NCBI GenBank assembly: GCA_034440615.1
Contig: JAOTOM010004613.1
Span: 62,001-126,000, forward strand
Length of the DNA: 64,000 nucleotides
Reading direction: 5' to 3'
Origin: Ashinkailepas kermadecensis
Lineage: Eukaryota > Arthropoda > Thecostraca > Neolepadidae
Under the pieces are notes generated by a model that made no database searches, had not been told where the DNA came from, and worked only from the letters and a program-made list of their open reading frames with translations. This document shows, piece after piece, positions 21,225 to 32,739 of the stretch; position 1 is the stretch's first letter; each line of letters begins with the position of its first letter. Position numbers and translations under genes: made by a program.

Positions 21225-21870
21225 AGTGAACCCCCTATAATTTTTTTTAGTCAAAGTGGCCCTCCGAGAGAAAAGATGCCTCTTCAGTGTGCTCGAATGG
21301 ACCACCCTCAAATTTTTTTTCTCGGCCAGAGGCTCCCCTCGGAAGGAAAAGACACCCCTCCAGGCAGAAGCGGGTGCAGAAATTGTCATGAGGGGAACTT
21401 GGCCTCTGGAGGGGCGCCTCTAGCTGAAACATTTAGCGGATGGGGTGCACATAGGCCTTCCCGGAGGGGCACCTTTACCTTCCAACGTGCGCATCGGGCT
21501 GAATAATTCGAGGGGTTCACGGAAACACACTGGATGGGGGTCTTTTCCTTCCAAGGAGCGCCTCTAACTGAATAATTCGAGGTGAATGCACACGAACACA
21601 CTGAAAGGGCGCATTTTCCTCTGAGAGGGGCGTCTCTGGCTGAAAAATTGCATGGGGATGCACTCCAGCTTTCCCTGAGTGAAGCATTTTCCTGGCCGAA
21701 GGGGTGCAAATTTCCATGGGGCACATGCCTTCAGTGCCACCCCTGTATTCGCCCCTGCCTCCAAGTACTTTTGCAGTGGCGCCCCTCCGAAGAAATAGCG
21801 CCCCTTCAGACATGTGCCCCCATGACAATTCTTGAATCCGCCCCTGGCAGGAGCCCGCCTACATGTGTGA
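21225..21870. repeat. Degenerate ~68-bp GC-rich repeat
   Basis: About nine diverged copies carry GGGGCGCCTCTRGCTGAATA, AATTCGAGGGGTGCAC and TTTTCCTTCC. The pattern of CCCCTCC and GGGGCGCC words is like the internal repeats of some invertebrate DNA elements. A related stretch lies at 51,500-51,720. Confidence 0.7.
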
Positions 21871-24058
21871 TAAAATACCATCTTTTATATAATCCGTGAC
21901 TTGTAGCGGCTACTTTGCCTATTTCGCAGGTACGTACTTACTTGGCAGGTAGTGACGCGTACGTATTTTACCATGTAAGGCATATAACACATATGAAACG
22001 GAGAGACATCAGAAATTGACACTTCTACAGAGCTCCAGAGACCCGAAAATAGCACAGAAGCAGCACAATAATTTACATGCAGTTCATTTAGTACACGATA
22101 TATTAAAACCATCTTAATTCCGTGACATCAACGATCAGACAGTCAGACAGAGTGTTGCACATTTGATGCCTTGCACTGTACTTACCTGCTGTTATTCCGG
22201 CCTTCGCGTTTACAGAAACCACGATTGCTCGCACGTGGCCTGGTTTTGTTCCCAGCGTTGCTTTTTCCCCTGCCCATGTGTACCGACTTCTTTTCCTAAA
22301 TAGTTGTGCATTCTCACACCCTCAATACGACTTCAAGATTGATAGTCCGCGTACCAAGTGTGCGTCTGTGATAATACAGGCAGCAAGTGTGCATCTGCAA
22401 GGTTTTCGTTTGACGTTGGTAACGAGGGTCCCAATTTAATATCGACAACATTTGTTCTGCTACTTGAGCTTAGAAACACTTGATGACATGGATCGAGATC
22501 CCTTTTACATCGCTCACGACGGCTGCTTCCTTCCACCCCATGCATACCCTTACTAGTAAGGCACTATTCCTGGTAACGGGGTTGAGGCTACAGGGGTGTA
22601 ATATGATCGGCTACAGGGGTGTGACATGGTCACACACATGCATTTGTACATCTTGCTATTGCAGCCTGACTGTTGGTGGGAGACCGCGGCTGGTGGCAAA
22701 TGACGGTGTCGTTCCTGAATACTTCTGAGCTGTGTGTTATGTACCCTCAGATCATTAAAGGAAGATGCGTTGCATTATTTTCTTCACCAGGAAATTTTGC
22801 AACAGCCATCACACCTTCATATTTTCATGACAAGTCACAAGAATGTGAAGGCCAGAAAGGGCCTGATTTTGTTAAGATTGTCAGATGTAGCCATAGTTAG
22901 CACGCATTCGTCCACAGGCGTTTCCCAAGCAGCGTCACCTTGCGAGTTTACACTGGCCGTTCAGACATAGTGAGCGAGCGTTCTGAACGAAAGTAGTGAT
23001 ACAAACGCTAAAATCCACTTGATCTTGCTTGCTTGGATTTTGAAGATATCTTGAACTCGGCCTCAAGATGAACCGAACGCAGTCCGTTCCACTGTCTCAG
23101 TCTGTGTAATGCATGTTTATATGACTGGGACCATGATTCCCTACCTGGGAGTGTTGCTGTGTGTCTTGCCCGCAAATATTAATATTAATAATATATGCAT
23201 ATTTTGCCATCACGCATGTGTGTGGGTGGGCTCGTAGATTATTCGTTGATACATGAGCAACGGAGGAAACGTGGCTGGGGAACTCTTGCACACTGGTAGA
23301 ACGGAACGTTTCGAAAATTGCATTCTCAATTTTCAGTTCAGGGCTTTCAGCTGAGTCGGACAATCTTATATTGCTAAAGCGATACCCTGGTCCTCTAAAC
23401 GTCCGGTTGTATTTGTATCGTTTATCTTGAGTATCACATCAATGTCCAATTTATCCTACCAGCAGACTAAGTGGCCTAAATCTAGCATACAAACCTAATT
23501 GAGGACAGGGTCGATGAACACGAGCGCCGGAGAGCCTCTCACATAACACGCACAGGAGGGAGGGGACGATTCGGCCCCATGTCCATAAGATTTCGAAAAC
23601 TACCGAAGCTATAAGCACACAATTTGGAGGGCAGATTGCAGAACTCGCTTCGGTACAAATTTCATGACCCTAGGCCTTTAAGGGCAAGCGATGTCGTGAC
23701 GATGAGGTCGTGCCTCACCGCACCGTCGCTCCACCGTACCGACGAAGCCTTTGTGACCTTGAACGTTCGTCGGCCGCCGCCCGGTTGGTCGATTTTGCAC
23801 CCCTGCAATTGCTATATTTACTAACGGATTTCGATTTTTTTTTTAAATACGATGCGCTTATCGATTTTTAACAAAGTAACAGCATTGTAGTAATATCTCC
23901 GCCCGTTTATGAGATAATGAAAAAAAAACATGGGAAGTGGGCGAATTCCGCCCCCACCCCCGGTGCGCGTGTGAAACAGCCACATCTTATAACTACATCA
24001 ATCATTTAGCACTCTGCCCCCCCCCCCCAATAATTTTCATAAAACAACACCTATCTAT

Positions 24059-24290
24059 GGTTGATGGCATTAGATATGTGCTCACTCAAGCATAGGAAGT
24101 ATATGGGAGATATGATTGAGATGTTTATGGTACAAAAATGGCTAGATAACGTTAATCTGAATGATGCTCTTCTATATAGGAAATCACACATGAGCCATCA
24201 ATCCAGGCTAGACAAGTCAAGGTGTAGGACGTCCAAACGCCAACAATTTTCCAGTCCATCATTGCCCTTCATTGAATAAACAAGGCCTCA
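24059..24290 (+). pseudogene. LINE reverse transcriptase fragment, 3' part
   Basis: After the second GGTTGATG the plus-strand frame continues with MALDMCSLKHRKYMGD and MIEMFMVQKWLDN, the block that follows the ERL motif in CR1/jockey-type ORF2 (…L..RR.RGD.IE.FK…). An arginine/serine/glutamine-rich stretch then leads to a stop at about 24,277. This is the direct continuation of the fragment that ends at 20,074. The remainder to about 24,700 may be the decayed 3' end. Confidence 0.8.
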
Positions 24291-24715
24291 ACAAGTCCCT
24301 CATTGAATGAATTGAATTATAGGGTGGACAAAATATTCAGCTCCAGGAATCTTATGTTTGATTTATAAGTTGTGCAGTAAGCAGACGGAAATTGGGGTAG
24401 ATAGAGTGCAGGTTTGACGTGGATAGTGCTTAGATCGCACTTATAAATGTTGAATTATGCTTGTAGTAGGTGTGCCTGTCGGTAGATTCAGAGCCGGCCT
24501 TCGGACATGGGATGTCGAATGGATTGGCCATGGTAGCACAATAGGGTTTATAGTTTCTCTACTACTCAGGCTATAACATTGATTAGGAGGGTTTGCCTCT
24601 TTTTGTCTTATAGTAACTCCTCTGTATAGGCTTAGCTCTGATTGTCACTGTGGCTCGTATTCAGCTTGAACACTTGATGACGTGATGTATGATGGATAGC
24701 GTCCATACACGTTAA
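24291..24715. other. AT-rich DNA, probable decayed LINE tail
   Basis: No open frame of note and no tandem repeat are present. Its position directly after the LINE fragment suggests 3' LINE sequence, but I see no terminal repeat that would prove it. Confidence 0.3.
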
Positions 24716-24719
24716 CTGA

Positions 24720-25888
24720 CGGCAGGTGGAGGCCGCAGTTGTAAGCTGCAGCAGGTGGATACATCGCCGCAGTTGTAAGCTGTAGCAGATGGATACATCG
24801 CCGCAGTTGTCAGCTGTAGCAGGTGGATACATCGCCGCAGTTGTCAGCTGTAGCAGGTGGATACATCGCCGCAGTTGTCAGCTGTAGCAGGTGGATACAT
24901 CGCCGCAGTTGTCAGCTGTAGCAGGTGGATACATCGCCGGAGTTGCAAGCTGTAGCAGGTGGATACATCGCCGCAGTTGTAAGCTGTAGCAGGTGGATAC
25001 ATCGCCGCAGTTGTCAGCTGCAGCAGGTGGATACATCGCCGCAGTTGTCAGCTGTAGCAGGTGGATACATCGCGGCAGTTCTAAGCTGTAGCAGGTGGAT
25101 GCATCGTCGCAGTTGCAAGCTGTAGCAGGTGGATACATCGCCGGAGTTGCAAGCTGTAGCAGGTGGATACATCGCCGCAGTTGCAAGCTGTAGCAGGTGG
25201 ATACATCGCCGCAGTTGCAAGCTGTAGCAGGTGGATGCATCGCCGCAGTTGTAAGCTGTAGCAGGTGGATACATCGCCGCAGTTGTCAGCTGTAGCAGGT
25301 GGATACATCGCCGCAGTTGTCAGCTGCAGCAGGTGGATACATCGCGGCAGTTCTAAGCTGTAGCAGGTGGATGCATCGCCGCAGTTGTCAGCTGTAGCAG
25401 GTGGATACATCGCCGCAGTTGTCAGCTGCAGCAGGTGGATACATCGCGGCAGTTCTAAGCTGTAGCAGGTGGATGCATCGCCGCAGTTGTCAGCTGTAGC
25501 AGGTGGATACATCGCCGCAGTTGTCAGCTGCAGCAGGTGGATACATCGCGGCAGTTCTAAGCTGTAGCAGGTGGATACATCGCGGCAGTTCTAAGCTGTA
25601 GCAGGTGGATGCTGCAGTTGTCAGCTGTAGCAGGTGGATGCTGCAGTTCTAAGCTGCAGCAGGTGGATGCATCGCCGCAGTTGTCAGCTGTAGCAGGTGG
25701 ATGCATCGCCGCAGTTGTCAGCTGCAGCAGGTGGATACATCGCCGCAGTTGTAAGCTGTAGCAGGTGGATGCATCGCCGCAGTTGTAAGCTGTAGCAGGT
25801 GGATACATCGCCGCAGTTGCAAGCTGTAGCAGGTGGATGCATCGCCGCAGTTGTCAGCTGTAGCAGGTGGATGCATCGCCGCAGTTCG
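24720..25888. repeat. 34-bp minisatellite, ~34 copies
   Basis: The unit is CTGTAGCAGGTGGATACATC, GCCGCAGTTGTCAG. Variants at fixed places (ATGCATCG, GCGGCAGTTCTAAG, GAGTTGCAAG) recur in ordered groups, for example a three-unit block that repeats near 25,330, 25,430 and 25,530. Two units near 25,612-25,650 have lost 11 bp. The period gives Cys-rich frames on the minus strand (YPPATADNCGDVSTCYS) that are repeat translations. Confidence 0.95.
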
Positions 25889-25889
25889 C

Positions 25890-27642
<1,753 letters not shown>

Positions 27643-27644
27643 CA

Positions 27645-28360
27645 CCTTTGGATGCGAGAACCACCCTTTGCTTTAGTACAAATTCTGGAAATGACATGCC
27701 CTGTGTGCCTGAGAGTATTCGGTGTTGGTGATTGGACTCTTGTTTGAATTTTGTATTGCCTTTAAGGGGCCGTATACTTCTACGGACGGATATTTTCTCG
27801 TGCTCCATGCAGCTGCATGGAACATGTGAATTGTGAATTACCAGTCTGCAAGGCTACTACGGACGGACAATTAGTGTTGTATGGCACGGCTACAACACGG
27901 AGAAGCGCTGGTTCCTCATGCCGCCTCCGATGGAGAATTGACTGTGGCTGGCCTCACTGAGATAAAGGATATACAGATAGACGGAGGATTGTTGGTGCAT
28001 TGTGCCACTGTGGTGAGACAAATATTTACACCAAGTGTCTGATTACGAAGGTACATACGACTCAGGGACGGACTTCACATTGCACAAGTGTCGCTGACAA
28101 TCAGCAGAGCTGACACAGGTGTCGCTGACAATCGGCAGAGGCAGAGTGATTGACGCCATTTACATCCACATAATAGGAGGAAGCACATATACCGCATGCT
28201 ACCGAGCGAAGGACGGAACTCAGTTGTCGCTTACCAACGGGGCAGAGACGGAATTTGCATGGCCATGGCCATTCCGGCCTGCTGACACCTGAAGCCCAAC
28301 TGGCTGTGGAATGGTGGCCGGCGCTGGCTGAGTCGGGTGGACGCTGCCGGGCCGACCCAC
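27645..28360. other. Single-copy DNA with a small open frame
   Basis: A plus-strand frame of 53 codons runs from an ATG at 27,881 to a stop at 28,040-28,042 (MARLQHGEALVPHAASDGEL at its start). It reads smoothly but has no recognisable domain. ACGGACGGA words recur around it. Confidence 0.2.
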
Positions 28361-28421
28361 TCTCAGACCCAGACCCAGACCCGGACCCAGACCCGGACCC
28401 AGACCCGGACCTGGCCGCCGG
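28289..28421 (-). CDS. Doubtful Ser-Gly-repeat exon
   Basis: On the minus strand an acceptor-like site (CCTGTCTCC…GTCCGTGCAG|CCG) leads into a frame with (GS)n repeats, ending in the stretch ESGSARQRPPDSASAG, and a donor TTCAG|GTGTCAGC, leaving phase 1. The GS run comes from a CCGGAC/CCAGAC hexamer repeat, and the opposite strand is also open (DPDPDP), so this may be only a microsatellite between chance splice signals. Confidence 0.13.
28362..28412. repeat. (CCMGAC)n hexamer repeat
   Basis: About eight copies of CCAGAC/CCGGAC. Confidence 0.9.
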
Positions 28422-28544
28422 CTGCACGGACGTGTCGCCACTCGGAGACAGGCGCACGTCAGTGACTCTGGCTGTGGCCAGCTGGCCGGCTGGCCGCCGA
28501 GTTTGCGGGCGTCTCACGAGCGCTGCACGAGCCGGCCACGCGTC

Positions 28545-28735
28545 CGGACGAGTTGAGGCTCGTCGGGGCTCGTCGAGGCTCGTCGAGGATCCTCGGAGCT
28601 CGTCGGAGCTCGTCAGGGGCTCGTCGTGTCTCGTCGGAGCTCGTCAGGCGCTCGTCGGGGCTCGTCTGAGGCTCGTCGGGCTCGTCGTGTCTCGTCGGGG
28701 CTCGTCCGGGGCTCGTCGGGGCTCGTCGGGACAGC
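28545..28735. repeat. GGCTCGTCGGG 11-12-bp repeat
   Basis: About 17 copies of a GCTCGTCGGG/GCTCGTCGAG/TCTCGTCGG-type unit with irregular length. Confidence 0.88.
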
Positions 28736-28959
28736 ACGGGCCAGCTACGACGGCACCAGCCGAGACACGGAGGACACGGGGAGCCGGCCGGACGCGCGAG
28801 ACGGACTGCTCCTCGGCTGCCGGCGGGCACAGTGGTGACGACGCCGACCAGGCCGACGCTCCCCGGCCCTCGAATCAATGGAAAATGTGCGCGCACCAGA
28901 GAGTCCACGTCACGATGCGACGGGCTGGTCGGGACGCCCTCGGTGACAGCTCCAACCCG

Positions 28960-29715
28960 CCTCTGGACCAGTCGCCAACAGCTCCGCCCTCCTCTGGACC
29001 ACTCGCCAACAGCTCCAGCCCGCCTCTGGACCACTCGCCACCAGCTTCGCCATCCTCTGGACCACTCGCCAACAGCTCCAACCCGCCTCTGGACCACTCG
29101 CCATCAGCTCCGCCCTCCTCTGGACCACTCGCCATCAGCTCCGCCCTCCTCTGGACCACTCGCCAACAGCTCCGCCCTCCTCTGGACCACTCGCCAACAG
29201 CTCCGCCCTCCTCTGGACCACTCGCCATCAGCTCCGTCCTCCTCTGGACCACTCGCCATCAGCTCCGCCCTCCTCTGGACCACTCGCCATCAGCTCCGCC
29301 CTCCTCTGGACCACTCGCCATCAGCTCCGCCCTCCTCTGGACCACTCGCCATCAGCTCCGCCCTCCTCTGGACCACTCGCCAACAGCTCCGCCCTCCTCT
29401 GGACCACTCGCCAACAGCTCCGCCCTCCTCTGGACCACTCGCCATCAGCTCCGCCCTCTTCTGGACCGCTCGCCATCAGCTCCGCCCTCCTCTGGACCGT
29501 TAATCAACAGCTCCGTCCTCCTCTGGGCCACTCGCGAACAGCTCCGTCCTCCTCTGGGCCGCTCGCCATCAGCTCCGCCCTCCTCTGGGCCTCTCACCAA
29601 CAGCTCCGCTCTCATCCGGGCCGCTCACCAACAGCTCCGCCCTCCTCTGGGCCTCTCGCCGGCAGCTCCGCCCGCTTCTGGGCCGATCCCCGGCAGATCC
29701 GGGCTCTTCTAGACC
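28960..29715. repeat. 31-bp minisatellite
   Basis: About 24 copies of CTGGACCACTCGCCATCAGC, TCCGCCCTCCT, with Ile/Asn alternation (CATCAG/CAACAG). The last third changes to CTGGGCCGCTCGCC variants. All frames are open, giving a spurious 485-residue plus-strand protein. Confidence 0.95.
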
Positions 29716-29717
29716 GC

Positions 29718-30258
29718 TTGCTGACACACCAAGTATCATCACTAACATCGTCGACATGACCAGCATAAGAACTAAGGCAGTCAATATCATTTACTTGTGT
29801 AACTTCTACACTAGAAGTGTAGAAGGCACTTCTTGTGTAACTTCTAAAATGTCCATGTCTTTAGGCTCGGTTTTGTATTTCCGGACTATTCGTGAAGCGG
29901 AGGAGGACCATCATCACGAACAAATACCACCGGAAGTGCGTGTAGATTCAGCCGTGTATGTGTCGAACAAGAATGTGTGTAATTGCATCACATGGTTTTG
30001 CGGCTGCTGGATGTCGTCGCTGACCCCACCATGCCCTGGAATACTAATACTCATACCGGCCAAACAGTCAACAGATGCGCCGCTCTTCGCACCATTTCCG
30101 CCTCCATTTCACTTCAGACATGCTCAAGTTATCATCGAAGCACAACGGTCTTCTCACTCACGACCGTCTTCAGCAGTCTTTCTCTACATTCGGTACCGTG
30201 TCTACTTCTGGCGCGGAGAGAACAAAAGCCAACTCCAGAGAGTAAGAAGGCTACATTT
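29718..30258. other. Single-copy DNA
   Basis: CACTTCTTGTGTAACTTCTA-like words repeat twice near 29,792-29,848. No exon or RNA gene is recognised. Confidence 0.4.
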
Positions 30259-30261
30259 CGG

Positions 30262-31362
30262 GTCGAGCATCGTGATAGGTGAGCGGCGTAGGGAGGGGTA
30301 CTGCCTAGCGCTGGACGCCCTGGGCCGGCGGCGGGTCGAGCATCGTGACGGGTGAGCGGCATGGGGAGGGGTACTGCCTGGCGCTGGACGCCCTGGGCCG
30401 GCGGCGGGTCGAGCATCGTGACGGGTGAGCGGCATGGGGAGGGGTTCTGCCTGGTGCTGGACGCCCTGGGCCAGCGGCGGGTCGAGCATCGTGACGGGTG
30501 AGCGGCATGGGGAGGGGTTCTGCCTGGCGCTGGACGCCCTGGGCCGGCGGCGGGTCGAGCATCGTGATAGGTGAGCGGCGTAGGGAGGGGTACTGCCTGG
30601 CGCTGGACGCCCTGGGCCGGCGGCGGGTCGAGCATCGTGATAGGTGAGCGGCGTAGGGAGGGGTACTGCCTAGCGCTGGACGCCCCGGGCCGGCGGCGGG
30701 TCGAGCATCGTGACGGGTGAGCGGCATGGGGAGGGGTTCTGCCTGGCGCTGGACGCCCTGGGCCGGCGGCGGGTCGAGCATCGTGATAGGTGAGCGGCGT
30801 AGGGAGGGGTACTGCCTAGCGCTGGACGCCCCGGGCCAGCGGCGGGTCGAGCATCGTGACGGGTGAGCGGCATGGGGAGGGGTTCTGCCTAGCGCTGGAC
30901 GCCCCGGGCCAGCGGCGGGTCGAGCATCGTGACGGGTGAGCGGCATGGGGAGGGGTACTGCCTAGCGCTGGACGCCCCGGGCCAGCGGCGGGTCGAGCAT
31001 CGTGATAGGTGAGCGGCGTAGGGAGGGGTACTGCCTAGCGCTGGACGCCCCGGGCCAGCGGCGGGTTGAGCATCGTGACGGGTGAGCGGCATGGGGAGGG
31101 GTTCGGCCTGGCGCTGGACGCCCTGGGCCGGCGGCGGGTCGAGCATCGTGATAGGTGAGCGGCGTAGGGAGGGGTACTGCCTAGCGCTGGACGCCCCGGG
31201 CCAGCGGCGGGTCGAGCATCGTGACGGGTGAGCGGCATGGGGAGGGGTTCGGCCTGGCGCTGGACGCCCTGGGCCGGCGGCGGGTCGAGCATCGTGACGG
31301 GTGAGCGGCATGGGGAGGGGTTCGGCCTGGCACTGGACGCCCCGGGCCGGAGGCGGGTCGAG
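30262..31362. repeat. 73-bp minisatellite, ~15 copies
   Basis: The unit is GGGTCGAGCATCGTGACGGG, TGAGCGGCATGGGGAGGGGT, TCTGCCTGGCGCTGGACGCC, CTGGGCCGGCGGC. Two main variants (GTGATAGGTGAGCGGCGTAG and GTGACGGGTGAGCGGCATGG) alternate in short blocks. The period of 73 is not divisible by three but all minus-strand frames are open. Confidence 0.95.
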
Positions 31363-31385
31363 CAAATGCTGCTCGCGCGGGACCA

Positions 31386-31580
31386 TGGCAAGGTGCTGAA
31401 AGTTCTCCGCACCGAGAACAGCTCATCGCTGATATGTCAGATGTTCACGCGGAGATCGCGGATGTCCTGTCGAGCAGCCGGATCGTCTAGGCCGGAGGTC
31501 TGCACCTGCCAAGGTGTCGGCTCACGAGCACGTAGCGGAGCTTCCGCTGCCGCGCGGCGGTCGAGTGGAACCGACCAGCC
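31386..31580 (-). other. Coding-like segment with in-frame TGA
   Basis: The minus strand reads VQTSGLDDPAARQDIRDLRV and then NI, a TGA at 31439-31437, and in the same frame HISDELFSVRRTFSTLP. Both halves look like real helical protein. Possible splice signals are CCTTGGCAG|GTGCAG at about 31,512 and CTCCGC|GTGAAC at about 31,449. It may be an exon that ends at this donor, or a dead exon. It lies immediately beside the 73-bp array. Confidence 0.25.
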
Positions 31581-31584
31581 CTGA

Positions 31585-32520
31585 TGGCTGCCGAGTCCAC
31601 GTCCAGTGAGTCCACGACCACCGAGTCCACGTCCCTGGTCGCGTTCCGGGCTTCTATGAACGAAGTCTAGGGAGACTGGATGCTGCCGTCAGCGTTCGTA
31701 GCACATCGTTTAGTATATGGCATTTGCCTCTTTGCGTGCTATCTCTGTTACTGTGGTGGCTCTTGTCTACATGTCATGCTTTTAGGATTTGATACCATGT
31801 TTTTGTGTACATGACATTTTTATGGACAAACCACTTTGTGGATGGATTTGCAGCCAATGCGTGTGTGCAAACCTGCCCATGCCTTTCACCGTTACTATGT
31901 GGCTTCACTCCTGAACGGCTGACAGAAGCTTCTGCCGAAGCCAGGACCCCCATACAAGTACTGGAGCAATGAAGCATAACAGATCCAAATATTGCTCCAC
32001 GCCTTACTCGGATACCGAGTGGAATATTGCATGTTGTGAGGTGTGCAACGTTCACATTGTACATCTAACAGCATGCAGTTCCATGATACCTCGTGGTGAC
32101 GTCTTCACTCATCCGTTCTCTGCTTTTTAAGCCATCATTCATCGGAGTCTGGGCATCAACTTGTCAAACTTTAAATGGACGAAGTGGTACTAATCGGGTG
32201 ATCTAGCGATTCTCCCGAGAACGTCAACTGGAAAGGATAAATAAAGCGACAAGAAAATTCAATACAAATATAGATAGAGTGGAACAATGCTTTTTTACAC
32301 TCAGATGTCTTTGCACTGTCTGCCGAGCGAAAGGCTCCGTGCCCAGCACTCCCCTCTTCATGTAGACGAATACTGCGCAGTTGCAGCACAAGTTCCAGTC
32401 GAATTGAAAAATCCACGAACATGTCCTATCTCTCGCTACGAATACGTATCGTGCTATCCACGAATAGCACCTTCTTCCAGCGCCACAGTTATTAGCCTAG
32501 ACTGAACAGGGTTGGATCAG
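31585..32520. other. Single-copy DNA
   Basis: GAGTCCACG words repeat at about 31,593-31,632. Otherwise it is AT-mixed, unique, and without a recognised gene. Confidence 0.4.
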
Positions 32521-32522
32521 TC

Positions 32523-32735
32523 AAGCCGCCAACAGGGCACATGGCTCCGCCGATGCCCAGTAAGTGCGACACTAAAATTGCCCTACTAAAAGCCGCCAAT
32601 ACGGCGCACGGCTCCGCCAATGCCCAGTAAGTGCGACACTAAAATTGCCCTACTAAAAGCCGCGAACAAGGCACACGGCTCCGCTGATGCCCAATGTGTG
32701 TCACACTAAAATTTCCACACCAAAAGCCGCCCAGG
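32523..32735. repeat. 67-bp tandem repeat, three copies
   Basis: Copies begin at 32,524, 32,591 and 32,658 (AGCCGCCAACAGGGCACA, GGCTCCGCCGATGCCCAGTA, AGTGCGACACTAAAATTGCC), with a partial fourth copy at 32,725. The third copy is the most diverged. Confidence 0.92.
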
Positions 32736-32739
32736 ATGA

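Larger units (their letters stand above)
20075..24058. mobile_element. Inserted DNA element, hAT-like (8-bp TSD), composite
   Basis: The 3,984 bp between the two GGTTGATG copies begin CAGGGGTGTTGTTTT and end AAAACAACACCTATCTAT. The termini share the inverted core GGTGTTGTTTT. Subterminal parts also share GAATTCGCCC in opposite orientation and have runs of C/G. An 8-bp duplication and a CAGGGGTG start are usual for hAT elements. Inside are a 15-bp minisatellite, a gag relic on the minus strand and a degenerate GC-rich repeat, so the element itself was hit later or picked up other sequence. The right half (21,880-24,000) is AT-rich with no recognisable transposase. Confidence 0.7.

Noticed and set aside
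28255..29712. 485-codon plus-strand Pro/Ser-rich frame
   Set aside because: It strings together a hexamer repeat, an 11-bp repeat and a 31-bp minisatellite. No splice or start evidence supports it.
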